From positions 1-33,511 of the forward strand of contig CALLKI010000065.1 of assembly GCA_938008415.1 (NCBI GenBank): DNA of 33,511 bases, given 5' to 3'. Shown in pieces: positions 15,136-22,812 of the stretch. Position numbers and translations under genes: made by a program. How positions within the stretch are numbered: position 1 is the stretch's first letter; every line of letters begins with the position of its first letter. The notes beneath the pieces are model-generated. The model saw nothing but the letters and a program-made list of their open reading frames with translations, was not told the DNA's origin and did not search any database. The stretch is from an uncultured Luteimonas sp. Its GTDB lineage: Bacteria > Pseudomonadota > Gammaproteobacteria > Xanthomonadales > Xanthomonadaceae.

Positions 15136-16104
15136 ATGGACCGGTACGAACGCATCCTGACCCTGCACCGCATCCTCAAGTCCGCGCGCTACCCGGTGAC
15201 GGTGGCGCGGCTGCAGGAGGAACTCGAATGCTCGCGGGCGACGGTCTACCGCGACCTCGCCTTCCTGCGCGACGGCCTGATGGCGCCCGTCGTGGGCGAC
15301 GGCGAGGCCGGTTTCCGCTACGACACCGCCGAGGCCGACCGCTTCGAGCTGCCCGGCCTGTGGCTGACCTCGAACGAACTGCACGCCCTGCTGGCCGCGC
15401 AGCAGCTGCTGTCGCGCAGCAGCGGCGGGGTGCTGTCGGGCGCGCTGGCGCCGCTGCAGTCGCGCATTGAGAAGCTGCTGGCCGAGCATGCCAGCGGCGA
15501 GCGATGGCCGATCGAGCGCGTGCGCGTGATCCCGCACCGCGGCCGGCGCATGGACGAGCACGCCTTCCGCTGCGTGTGCTCGGCGGTGCTGCAGCGCAGG
15601 CAGCTGGCGTTCGACTACCGCGCGCGCTCGACCGACGAGGCCACGCGGCGCACGGTCTCGCCGCAGCGCGTGATCCATTACCGCGACAACTGGTACCTGG
15701 ATGCCTGGGACCATGGCCGCGAGGCGCTGCGCAGCTTCTCGGTGGACCGCATTTCCAACGCGCGCGTGCTCGAGGAGAAGGCGCGGGACATCCCGGACGA
15801 GGAGCTGGACCGCGAGCTGACCGGCGGCTACGGCATCTTCTCCGGCCAGCCCAAGGGCGTCGCCACCATCGTGTTCAGCGAGAAGGCCGCGCGCTGGGTG
15901 GCCGACGAGCACTGGCATTCGCAGCAGCAGGGCCGCCGCCTGCCGGACGGGCGCTACGAGCTGAAGGTGCCCTACAGCGCCGCGCGCGAGCTGCTGATGG
16001 ACGTGCTGCACTACGGCGCCGACGCCGAGATCGTGGACCCGCCGTCGCTGCGCGCGCAGATGAAATCGCTGCTGCAGCTGGCGCTGTCCAACTACAGCGA
16101 CTGA
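15136..16104 (+). CDS. WYL-domain transcriptional regulator (YafY/DeoR-like HTH)
   Basis: A 322-residue regulator. The N-terminal helix-turn-helix (about 1-60: MDRYERILTLHRIL, then SRATVYRDLAFLRD) is followed by a WYL domain (about 145-215) with the pattern VIHYRDNWYLDAWDH, in which the WYL triad is present, and a WCX-type C-terminal segment (about 235-318). WYL proteins bind small ligands or nucleic acids and usually control neighbouring genes; the divergent molybdoenzyme operon is the obvious candidate target. An upstream in-frame ATG at 15055 would add a low-complexity Pro/Arg extension and lies ahead of the promoter, so 15136 is preferred. Confidence 0.9.
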   Translation: MDRYERILTLHRILKSARYPVTVARLQEELECSRATVYRDLAFLRDGLMAPVVGDGEAGFRYDTAEADRFELPGLWLTSNELHALLAAQQLLSRSSGGVLSGALAPLQSRIEKLLAEHASGERWPIERVRVIPHRGRRMDEHAFRCVCSAVLQRRQLAFDYRARSTDEATRRTVSPQRVIHYRDNWYLDAWDHGREALRSFSVDRISNARVLEEKARDIPDEELDRELTGGYGIFSGQPKGVATIVFSEKAARWVADEHWHSQQQGRRLPDGRYELKVPYSAARELLMDVLHYGADAEIVDPPSLRAQMKSLLQLALSNYSD

Positions 16105-16108
16105 CGGG

Positions 16109-17026
16109 ATGGCCGTGGCCGCGCCGGGGACCGGGCCCGCGAGGACGCAACGCGAACGCGTGGCGCTGGTGCTGGGCGCGGGTGGCGCGCGCGGGCTGGC
16201 CCAGATCGGCGTGATCGAGGAGCTGGAGGAACATGGCTTCGAGATCGTCACCGTCGCCGGCTCGTCCAGCGGCGCCCTGGTCGGCGGCATCTTCGCCGCC
16301 GGGAAGCTGCGCCAGTTCGACGGGCGCCTGCGCGCGATGTCACGTCGCGACTTCCTGCGCCTGCTCGACCCCGGCTGGCGCCGCACCGGCCTGCTGCGCG
16401 GCGCGCGCCTGGTGGACGCGATGCGCGAGGTGGTGGGCGACCCGCGGATCGAGGAGCTGCCGGTGGAATTCACCGCGGTCGCGGTGGACCTGGAGCGGCA
16501 GCGCGAGGTCTGGCTGCGCTCGGGCCCGCTGTGGGACGCGCTGCGCGCCTCGTTCGCGATCCCGGGCCTGTTCACGCCGCACCGGGTCAACGGCCGCGCG
16601 CTGGTGGACGGCGGGCTGCTGTCGCCGCTGCCGATCGCGGCGACGCGGCTGTCGGACGCGCACCGGCTGGTCGCCGTGGACATGCACGGCTGGCCGCGGC
16701 GGCCGGCGGGCAAACCGGCCGGGTCCGGGCCCGCGCGCCAGGCGCCTTCGCTCGCCGGCCGGATCGGCGGCTGGCTGGGGCGCCGGGCCGCGGCCGACGG
16801 CGCGGAAGGCGCGCCCGACATGGGCCTGCCGGAGATCATGGCGCGCTCGCTCGACACCATGCAGGCGCAGATCTCGCGGGTGCAGATCGCGCTGGACCCG
16901 CCGGAGCTGCTGATCCGGATCCCGCGTGACGTGTGCTCGTTCTACGAGTTCTGGCGCGCGGCCGAGCTGATCGACATCGGCCGCGCCGAGGCGCGGCGCG
17001 CGCTGGAGGCGGCGGGATACCGCTGA
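16109..17026 (+). CDS. Patatin-like phospholipase (RssA/NTE family)
   Basis: A 305-residue lipid acyl hydrolase starting 4 nt after the WYL stop, probably co-transcribed. It has the oxyanion loop GAGGARGLAQIG (23-34), the nucleophile elbow G51-S-S53-S-G55 and the second dyad member D167 in VDGGL, so the Ser-Asp dyad is complete. No signal peptide is visible, and it should act in the cytoplasm or at the inner membrane. The segment at about 195-235 is a low-complexity Pro/Gly/Arg insert. The substrate is unknown. Confidence 0.92.
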   Translation: MAVAAPGTGPARTQRERVALVLGAGGARGLAQIGVIEELEEHGFEIVTVAGSSSGALVGGIFAAGKLRQFDGRLRAMSRRDFLRLLDPGWRRTGLLRGARLVDAMREVVGDPRIEELPVEFTAVAVDLERQREVWLRSGPLWDALRASFAIPGLFTPHRVNGRALVDGGLLSPLPIAATRLSDAHRLVAVDMHGWPRRPAGKPAGSGPARQAPSLAGRIGGWLGRRAAADGAEGAPDMGLPEIMARSLDTMQAQISRVQIALDPPELLIRIPRDVCSFYEFWRAAELIDIGRAEARRALEAAGYR

Positions 17027-17052
17027 TCCCGGGCCGGCACGCACGCTTTCCG

Positions 17053-17058
17053 TACAAT
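17053..17058 (+). promoter_or_regulatory. -10 box 9 nt before the copper-cluster gene
   Basis: TACAAT (5 of 6 matches) lies 9 nt before the ATG at 17068, implying a leader of at most about 2 nt. No canonical -35 is present at 17 nt, so activation by a regulator is possible. Confidence 0.42.
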
Positions 17059-17067
17059 TCCTAGGCG

Positions 17068-17478
17068 ATGACACGTTTCCCGGCCCGGTTCCGCTGGATG
17101 GCATGGCCCGCGCTGCTTGCGGCGGTGCTGCTGGCGGCCATGCCCACCGCCGGCCGCGTGCTGGCGGCGACGATGCCGTCGCGCGTGCCGGTGCTGATGG
17201 AGATGTGCACGGCGCTGGGCCGCCAGCTGGTGGACGTCTCGCCGTTCATCGCGTCGGAGGAAGACCCGGCGCCGCCCGCGGCGGACGGCATGGAGGCCTG
17301 CGGCTACTGCGTGCTGCCGGTGCCGGTGCCGCCGGTGCCGCCGCGGCCCTGTCTGGCCACGCTCCCTCCCGCGGGGCCCGCACCTGCCCGCAACGACGCG
17401 GCCCCGGTGCGGGCGCCGCGCAACCTGCATGGCCTCGGCGCGCAGGCGCCGCCCCTGTTCCGGTCACAGGCTTCCTGA
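17068..17478 (+). CDS. DUF2946-type small exported protein of a copper cassette
   Basis: The protein has 136 residues. A hydrophobic N-terminal segment (about 10-34) can be a signal or anchor. It carries the cysteine pattern of DUF2946 proteins: C47 in MEMCTALGRQLV, then C78-G-Y-C81. The C-terminal third is Pro-rich (about 83-136) with another Cys at 95. DUF2946 genes commonly lie next to TonB-dependent copper receptors, and here that receptor follows 58 bp downstream. Cysteine-based copper handling in the periplasm is a reasonable inference, not shown. Confidence 0.75.
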   Translation: MTRFPARFRWMAWPALLAAVLLAAMPTAGRVLAATMPSRVPVLMEMCTALGRQLVDVSPFIASEEDPAPPAADGMEACGYCVLPVPVPPVPPRPCLATLPPAGPAPARNDAAPVRAPRNLHGLGAQAPPLFRSQAS

Positions 17479-17493
17479 ACCCGTGAAGTGCCC

Positions 17494-17513
17494 GCGCGGC
17501 GGTCGCGCCGCGC
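17494..17513 (+). other. Hairpin ahead of the copper receptor gene
   Basis: GCGCGGCG (17494-17501) pairs with CGCCGCGC (17506-17513) around loop GTCG. It ends 9 nt before the CCGGAG ribosome binding site (17523-17528) of the receptor gene. It may be an mRNA-stability element or an attenuator; no T-tract. Confidence 0.4.
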
Positions 17514-17536
17514 TCCCGTGAACCGGAGTTTTCCCG

Positions 17537-19600
17537 ATGCAGACGATTTTCCGCGTGGTGCCGCGTGCGCCGCGCCTGCGCGCGTCCGCGGTCGCGGCCG
17601 CGTGCCTGGTTGCACTTTCCCTTCCCGTTTCCGCGTCCATGGCGCCCATGCCGGACGACGGTCTGCCGACCTTCGATCGCGTGGTGGTGACCGCTTCGCC
17701 GGCGCTGCCGCTGACCTGGGAGACCGACCCGCGGCTGCCGCGCCAGCCGGTGCCGGCCAGCGATGGTGCCGACTACCTGGGGACGGTCCCGGGGTTCGCC
17801 GTGATCCGCAACGGCGGCAGCAACGGCGATCCGGTGCTGCGCGGCATGTTCGGCTCGCGCCTGAACGTCGTCGGCAACGGCGGCAGCATGCCCGGTGCCT
17901 GCCCGGCGCGCATGGACAACCCGCTGTCCTACGTCTCGCCGGAGACCTTCGACCGGCTGGTCGTGGTCAAGGGGCCGCAGACCGTGCTGTGGGGGCCGGG
18001 CGCTTCCGCCGGCACGGTGCGCTTCGAGCGCGTGACGGAGCGGTTCGACGGGCCCGGCCTGCGCATGCGCGGCAGCCTGCTCGGCGGCTCCCACGGGCGC
18101 GGCGACCAGGTGTTCGGGCTGGAGGCGGGCGCGCCTGCCGGCTACCTGCGCGTGGATGGCAACCGCTCGGAGTCGGGCGATTACCGCGACGGCGGTGGCG
18201 CGGAGGTGCCGTCGGCGTGGAGGAAGTGGAACATCGACGTCGCCGCCGGATGGACGCCGGACGCGGATACCGTGCTGGAACTGTCGGCCGGAAGCGGCGA
18301 CGGGCGGGCGCGCTACGCCGGCCGCGGCATGGATGGCACGAAGTTCGGCCGCGACAGCCTCGCGCTGCGCTTCGCGAAGCGCGGGCTCCCGGGCCCGCTG
18401 GATGGCATCGAGGCCGTCGCCTGGCGCAACCACGCCGACCACGTGATGGACAACTACGGCCTGCGCGACCCGATGGGCATGCCGATGGCCGCGAACGTGG
18501 ACCGCCGCACGCGCGGCGGGCGCGTGGCGGTGGACCGCGCGTGGCCGCGTGTCTCGCTGGTGGCCGGGTTCGACCTGCAGGACAGCGCGCACCGGCGGCG
18601 CGGTGGCATGGGCCGCGACGCCTGGCGCGCGCAGCCGCGTGTGCGCGACGCGGAATTCCGCAACGCGGGCGTGTTCGCCGAGGCGGCCGTGCGCGGCGAC
18701 GGCGGCCGCTGGGTGGCGGGCCTGCGCGTGGACCGCGCAGGGGCCACCGACCACCGCGAACACCTCGATGGCGGCCACGGCGGCATGGACATGCCCAACC
18801 CGACCTCCGGCCAACGCCGCCGGCACACGCTGCCGTCCGGATTCGTGCGTTACGAGGGCCGGGGCGCGGGCGCGCCGCTGGCCTGGTACGCCGGGCTGGG
18901 GCATGCGCGGCGCATGCCGGACTACTGGGAGCTGTTCCCGCCGCAGATGGGGCCGGCGGGCGCGGCCAACGCCTTCGCCGGCATCCGGCCCGAGCGCACC
19001 ACCCAGCTGGACGCCGGCCTGCAATACCGCAGGGGCGCTCTGGATGCGTGGGTCTCGGCCTATGCCGGGCGCATCGGGGATTTCATCCTGTTCGACTACG
19101 GCATGGGCATGTCGTCGGTGCGCAACGTGGACGCGCGCGTGCACGGCGCGGAGGCCGGCGTCGGGTACCGCACCGCTTCGCGCTGGACGTTCGGCGGCAC
19201 GCTCGCCTGGGCGTGGGGCGAAAACGCCGATGCGGGCACGCCGCTGCCGCAGATGCCGCCGCTGGAGGCGAGGCTGACCGCGGGCTACGAGGGGCAGCGG
19301 CTGGGCCTCGGGCTGCTGTGGCGGCTGGTCGCGGCGCAGGACCGCGTGGCGCCGGGCCAGGGCAACGTGGTCGGGCGCGACCTCGGCCCTGCCGGCGGCT
19401 TCGGCACGCTGGCGGTCAACGCCAGCTGGCGCCCCGGCGGGCGGATCCGGCTGAGCGCGGGCATCGACAACCTGTTCGACCGTGACTACGGCGAGCACCT
19501 CAACCTCGCCGGCAACGCCGCGTTCGGCTATCCCGCCGACCCCGTGCGCATCCACGAGCCGGGACGCACGGCGTGGGTGAAGGTCGACCTGCAGTATTGA
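17537..19600 (+). CDS. TonB-dependent copper receptor (OprC/NosA type)
   Basis: A 687-residue outer-membrane receptor: signal peptide to about residue 34, TonB box region TFDRVVVTAS (45-54), plug domain (about 75-170), then a 22-strand-type barrel ending VDLQY with a terminal Tyr. Copper ligands known from Pseudomonas OprC have counterparts here: a CxxxM motif (C122, M126 in ACPARMD) and an HxM motif (H303-V-M305 in ADHVMDN). Methionine/histidine-rich loops (HGGMDMP, GMGMSS) fit copper too. CCGGAG lies 8 nt before the ATG. It sits between a DUF2946 protein and a PCu(A)C chaperone, so the cassette probably imports or traffics copper, perhaps for cytochrome oxidase. Confidence 0.93.
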   Translation: MQTIFRVVPRAPRLRASAVAAACLVALSLPVSASMAPMPDDGLPTFDRVVVTASPALPLTWETDPRLPRQPVPASDGADYLGTVPGFAVIRNGGSNGDPVLRGMFGSRLNVVGNGGSMPGACPARMDNPLSYVSPETFDRLVVVKGPQTVLWGPGASAGTVRFERVTERFDGPGLRMRGSLLGGSHGRGDQVFGLEAGAPAGYLRVDGNRSESGDYRDGGGAEVPSAWRKWNIDVAAGWTPDADTVLELSAGSGDGRARYAGRGMDGTKFGRDSLALRFAKRGLPGPLDGIEAVAWRNHADHVMDNYGLRDPMGMPMAANVDRRTRGGRVAVDRAWPRVSLVAGFDLQDSAHRRRGGMGRDAWRAQPRVRDAEFRNAGVFAEAAVRGDGGRWVAGLRVDRAGATDHREHLDGGHGGMDMPNPTSGQRRRHTLPSGFVRYEGRGAGAPLAWYAGLGHARRMPDYWELFPPQMGPAGAANAFAGIRPERTTQLDAGLQYRRGALDAWVSAYAGRIGDFILFDYGMGMSSVRNVDARVHGAEAGVGYRTASRWTFGGTLAWAWGENADAGTPLPQMPPLEARLTAGYEGQRLGLGLLWRLVAAQDRVAPGQGNVVGRDLGPAGGFGTLAVNASWRPGGRIRLSAGIDNLFDRDYGEHLNLAGNAAFGYPADPVRIHEPGRTAWVKVDLQY

Positions 19601-19608
19601 CGCATCAT

Positions 19609-19637
19609 GGCGGCGCGGTGCTTTCCGCCGCGCCGCC
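19609..19637 (+). other. Hairpin between receptor and PCu(A)C genes
   Basis: GGCGGCGCGG (19609-19618) pairs with CCGCGCCGCC (19628-19637), a 10-bp stem with a 9-nt loop containing TTT. It starts 8 nt after the receptor stop and ends before GGAGGAGGAA. Likely an mRNA-processing or partial termination element. Confidence 0.4.
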
Positions 19638-19669
19638 GCACGGCAACCCGATCCGGAGGAGGAAGCGAC

Positions 19670-20176
19670 ATGACGAAGAGGTTCCTGAAGGCGATGCCGC
19701 TGCTGGCGGCGGTGTTCCTCGCGGCCGGCTGCGGAGGCGAGGCGGCGCGCGCGCAGCCGGGCGGCATCGAGGTGACGCAGGCCTGGTCGCGCGCGGTCCC
19801 GGTCGGCGCGCCGGTCGCGGGGGGCTTCATGACCCTCCGCAACACCGGTGCCGGCGACGACCGGCTGGTGGAGGTGCGCAGCGGCGCGGCCCGGCACGTG
19901 GAGATCCACGAGATGCGCCACGAGGACGGCATCGCGCGGATGCGCAGGATGGATGGCGGGCTGCCGCTGCCGGCCGGGGCGACGGTGGAGCTGAAGCCGG
20001 GCGGCTACCACCTGATGTTCATCTCGCCGGAGCCCGGCGCGTTCGAGGCGGGCCGGAAGGTCGCGGCCACGCTGGTGCTGGAGCGGGGCGGCGAGCTGGC
20101 CGTGGAATTCGAGGTGCGCGCGGCCGGCGCCGCCGCGCACGATGCCCACCACGCACACGGGGACCACGGGCACTGA
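19670..20176 (+). CDS. Periplasmic copper chaperone PCu(A)C
   Basis: A 168-residue protein with a signal peptide; LAAGC with Cys21 is a possible lipobox. The PCu(A)C domain spans about 30-150. The Cu(I) site is visible as H80-x10-M91-x22-H114-x-M116, one residue longer than the classical H(M)x10Mx21HxM pattern. These chaperones carry Cu(I) to cytochrome c oxidase assembly factors. A His-rich tail (about 157-168: HDAHHAHGDHGH) adds a probable second metal-binding site. The start at 19670 follows GGAGGAGGAA with 5-6 nt spacing; the frame extends upstream to 19607 but without a signal sequence. Confidence 0.93.
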   Translation: MTKRFLKAMPLLAAVFLAAGCGGEAARAQPGGIEVTQAWSRAVPVGAPVAGGFMTLRNTGAGDDRLVEVRSGAARHVEIHEMRHEDGIARMRRMDGGLPLPAGATVELKPGGYHLMFISPEPGAFEAGRKVAATLVLERGGELAVEFEVRAAGAAAHDAHHAHGDHGH

Positions 20177-20247
20177 GCGGCCGTCGTCGCAGGCCATGAG
20201 ATGCGGCGGCGGCAGCCTGTGCCCGAAGCCAGACGGAGGAGGCCGCC

Positions 20248-20556
20248 ATGTCACTTGCCCGTTCCCGGTTCCCGTCCACCGGTGCGATCGAGCAGACCCT
20301 GCTCGGCCTGCTGTTCCTCGGCGCCGTCGCGATGCTGTCGTTCCCGGCCGCGCGTGGCGCCGGCCCCCTGGGCTGGATGCCGCTGTGGCTCGTGGGCATG
20401 CCGCTGGCCTCGCTGGCCGCGGCCTGCGCCCTGCGTCTCCGGCCCGCCCCGGTCCTGGTGGCGGCCGTGCCCCGCGCCCGCGCGCGCCGCCGCCAGGCCG
20501 TGTCGCGCCGGGCCACGGCGTCCGCCCGCCGACTGCGGCTGCCGCGCGCCGCCTGA
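20248..20556 (+). CDS. Small basic two-helix membrane protein, unknown
   Basis: A 102-residue protein not recognised. Two hydrophobic helices (about 15-33 and 42-63) are followed by a strongly basic tail (76-102) rich in Arg with Ala/Pro spacers. GGAGGAGG at 20235-20242 with 5-nt spacing gives it one of the best ribosome binding sites in the window, which argues that it is real. It is the last gene of the copper cassette, 71 bp after the PCu(A)C gene, so a role in copper traffic or metal-dependent assembly is possible but unproved. Confidence 0.6.
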   Translation: MSLARSRFPSTGAIEQTLLGLLFLGAVAMLSFPAARGAGPLGWMPLWLVGMPLASLAAACALRLRPAPVLVAAVPRARARRRQAVSRRATASARRLRLPRAA

Positions 20557-20634
20557 ATCCGGACCTTCGGCATTCGGCGCGGAAGGCGGCCTGTGCTAGC
20601 GTCTTGCGCCTCGAACCAAGCCGGAGTTGCATGA

Positions 20635-22752
20635 ATGAAGCTGTCGAATGCCTGTCTCGCCGCGGGCATGGCCCTGTGCCTGTCCGCGGCCGCAGCCGAT
20701 GCGGGGGAGGCCGCCGTGGATCCCCATCAATGGCTGGAAGGGGTCGAGGACCCGAAGGCACTGGAATGGGTGCGTGCCCAGAACGCCCGCACCGAGGCCG
20801 AACTGGCTTCCACGCCGGAGTTCAGGCAACTCGAGGCCGAGCTGCTGGCGATCTACGATTCCGACGAGCGGATCCCGTCCATCTACAAGATGGGCGACTG
20901 GTACTACAACTTCTGGCGTGACAAGCAGAACCCGCGCGGCGTCTGGCGCCGCACCACGCTGGAGGAGTACCGCAAGCCGCAGCCGAAGTGGGAGACGGTG
21001 CTCGACCTCGATGCGCTCAACCGCGCCGAGGGCCTGACCGGCGACAGGCAGTGGGTCTGGCATGGCGCCGAGTGCCTGCGTCCCGACTACACCCGCTGCC
21101 TGGTCGCGCTCTCGCGCGGCGGCGCCGACGCCGACGTCACGCGCGAGTTCGATCTCACGACGAAGCGCTTCGTCGAGGGCGGCTTCCACCGGCCCGAGGC
21201 CAAGGGTGCGCTGCGCTGGATCGACCGCGACACCGTCTACGTGTTCACCGACTTCGGCGAGGGCTCGCTGACCGAATCCGGCTACCCGCGCGTGGTCAAG
21301 AGGTGGAAGCGCGGCACCCCGATCGAATCGGCCGAGGTGGTGTACGAAGGCCGCGCCGATGACATGTACATATCCGCCTTCCGCGACCACACGCCGGGCT
21401 TCGAGCGCGACTTCGTCTCGCGCACGATCGCCTTCTACAACGACGAGCTGTACCTGGTGCGCCCGGATGGCTCGCTGGCGAAGGTGGACGCGCCCAACTC
21501 CGCCAACAAGTTCGTCTTCCGCGAGTGGCTGGCGCTGGAGCTGCGCGAGCCGTGGACCGTCGGCGGCCGCACCTACGCGGCCGGCTCGCTGCTGGCGGCG
21601 GACTTCGACGGGTTCATGGCCGGCAGCCGCGAATTCGACGTGCTGTTCGAGCCGACCGGAACCACCTCCCTCGCGGGCGTGACCGTGACCCGCAACCACG
21701 TGGTCATCAACGTGCTCGACGACGTCAAGAGCCGGATCCACGTGCTCACGCCGGGGCAGGACGGCTGGTCGCGGCGGCCGCTGGCGGGACTGCCCGAGTT
21801 CGGCACGATCGGCGTCTCGGCCGTGGACGGCGACGAGTCCGACGCGCTGTGGATCACCGTCACCGACTACCTGACCCCGACCACGCTGATGCTCGGCGAT
21901 GCCGGCGAAAACGCGGGCCCGCCGGAGGTGCTGAAGAAGCAGCCGGAGTTCTTCGACGCCAGCCGGCACGTGGTCGAGCAGCACTTCGCGACCTCGAAGG
22001 ACGGTACCCGCGTGCCGTACTTCCTGGTGCGTCCGAAGGACCTGCCGTTCGATGGCACCACGCCGACGCTGCTGTACGGCTACGGCGGCTTCGAGATCCC
22101 GATGGTGCCGGGCTATTCCGGCGGCATCGGCAAGGGCTGGCTGGAGAAGGGCGGCGTGTACGTGGTCGCCAACATCCGTGGCGGCGGCGAGTACGGCCCG
22201 CGCTGGCACCAGGCGGCGCTGAAGCAGAACCGCCACCGCGCCTATGAGGACTTCGCCGCGGTCGCGCAGGACCTGATCGCGCGCAGGATCACCTCGCCGA
22301 AGCACCTGGGCATCCGCGGCGGCAGCAACGGCGGCCTGCTGACGGGCAACATGCTGACCCAGTACCCCGAACTGTTCGGCGCGGTGGTGATCCAGGTGCC
22401 GCTGCTGGACATGAAGCGCTACAACAAGCTGCTGGCTGGCGCTTCGTGGATGGCCGAGTACGGCAACCCCGACATCCCGGAGGAGTGGGAGTTCATCAGG
22501 ACCTTCTCGCCGTACCACCTGTTCGACCCTGCGAAGGACTACCCGCCGACGATCCTGCTCACGTCCACGCGCGACGACCGCGTGCACCCGGGCCACGCGC
22601 GCAAGATGTACGCGAAGATGCTCGAGGCCGGGAAGGACGTGCTCTACTACGAGAACATCGAGGGCGGGCATGGCGGCGCCTCCGACAACCGCCAGGCCGC
22701 GCACATGGACGCGCTGTACCTGACCTTCCTCTGGAAGCACCTCTCGAAGTGA
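20635..22752 (+). CDS. Exported prolyl oligopeptidase family protease (S9)
   Basis: The 705-residue protein has a signal peptide (about 1-23, ending AAADA). A beta-propeller domain (about 70-440) gates a C-terminal alpha/beta-hydrolase domain. The catalytic triad is S564 in GGSNGG, D647 in RDDRV and H679 in GGHGG. Conserved S9A text includes YGYGGFEI and NIRGGGEYG. Family enzymes cleave after proline in short peptides; an exported form would digest peptides in the periplasm. GGAG lies 9 nt before the ATG at 20635. The overlapping ATG at 20631 is in another frame. Confidence 0.94.
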   Translation: MKLSNACLAAGMALCLSAAAADAGEAAVDPHQWLEGVEDPKALEWVRAQNARTEAELASTPEFRQLEAELLAIYDSDERIPSIYKMGDWYYNFWRDKQNPRGVWRRTTLEEYRKPQPKWETVLDLDALNRAEGLTGDRQWVWHGAECLRPDYTRCLVALSRGGADADVTREFDLTTKRFVEGGFHRPEAKGALRWIDRDTVYVFTDFGEGSLTESGYPRVVKRWKRGTPIESAEVVYEGRADDMYISAFRDHTPGFERDFVSRTIAFYNDELYLVRPDGSLAKVDAPNSANKFVFREWLALELREPWTVGGRTYAAGSLLAADFDGFMAGSREFDVLFEPTGTTSLAGVTVTRNHVVINVLDDVKSRIHVLTPGQDGWSRRPLAGLPEFGTIGVSAVDGDESDALWITVTDYLTPTTLMLGDAGENAGPPEVLKKQPEFFDASRHVVEQHFATSKDGTRVPYFLVRPKDLPFDGTTPTLLYGYGGFEIPMVPGYSGGIGKGWLEKGGVYVVANIRGGGEYGPRWHQAALKQNRHRAYEDFAAVAQDLIARRITSPKHLGIRGGSNGGLLTGNMLTQYPELFGAVVIQVPLLDMKRYNKLLAGASWMAEYGNPDIPEEWEFIRTFSPYHLFDPAKDYPPTILLTSTRDDRVHPGHARKMYAKMLEAGKDVLYYENIEGGHGGASDNRQAAHMDALYLTFLWKHLSK

Positions 22753-22761
22753 CCCGGCGCC

Positions 22762-22786
22762 GGCGCCCTCCCGCGGGGAGGGCGCC
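22762..22786 (+). terminator. Perfect hairpin between the two S9 peptidase genes
   Basis: GGCGCCCTCCC (22762-22772) and GGGAGGGCGCC (22776-22786) form a perfect 11-bp stem with the 3-nt loop GCG, followed by only two T. It starts 9 nt after the stop codon and may be a terminator or an intercistronic stabilising element. Confidence 0.55.
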
Positions 22787-22812
22787 TTGCCCGCCCGTTC
22801 CCGGAGCCCCAT

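Noticed and set aside
11747..15160. An 1137-residue plus-strand frame over the molybdoenzyme genes
   Set aside because: It is antisense to the cysteine-cluster and molybdopterin motifs, which can only be read on the minus strand.
17246..20761. A 1171-residue minus-strand frame across the copper cassette
   Set aside because: It crosses four genes with clear motifs and ribosome binding sites on the plus strand and has no recognisable domain.
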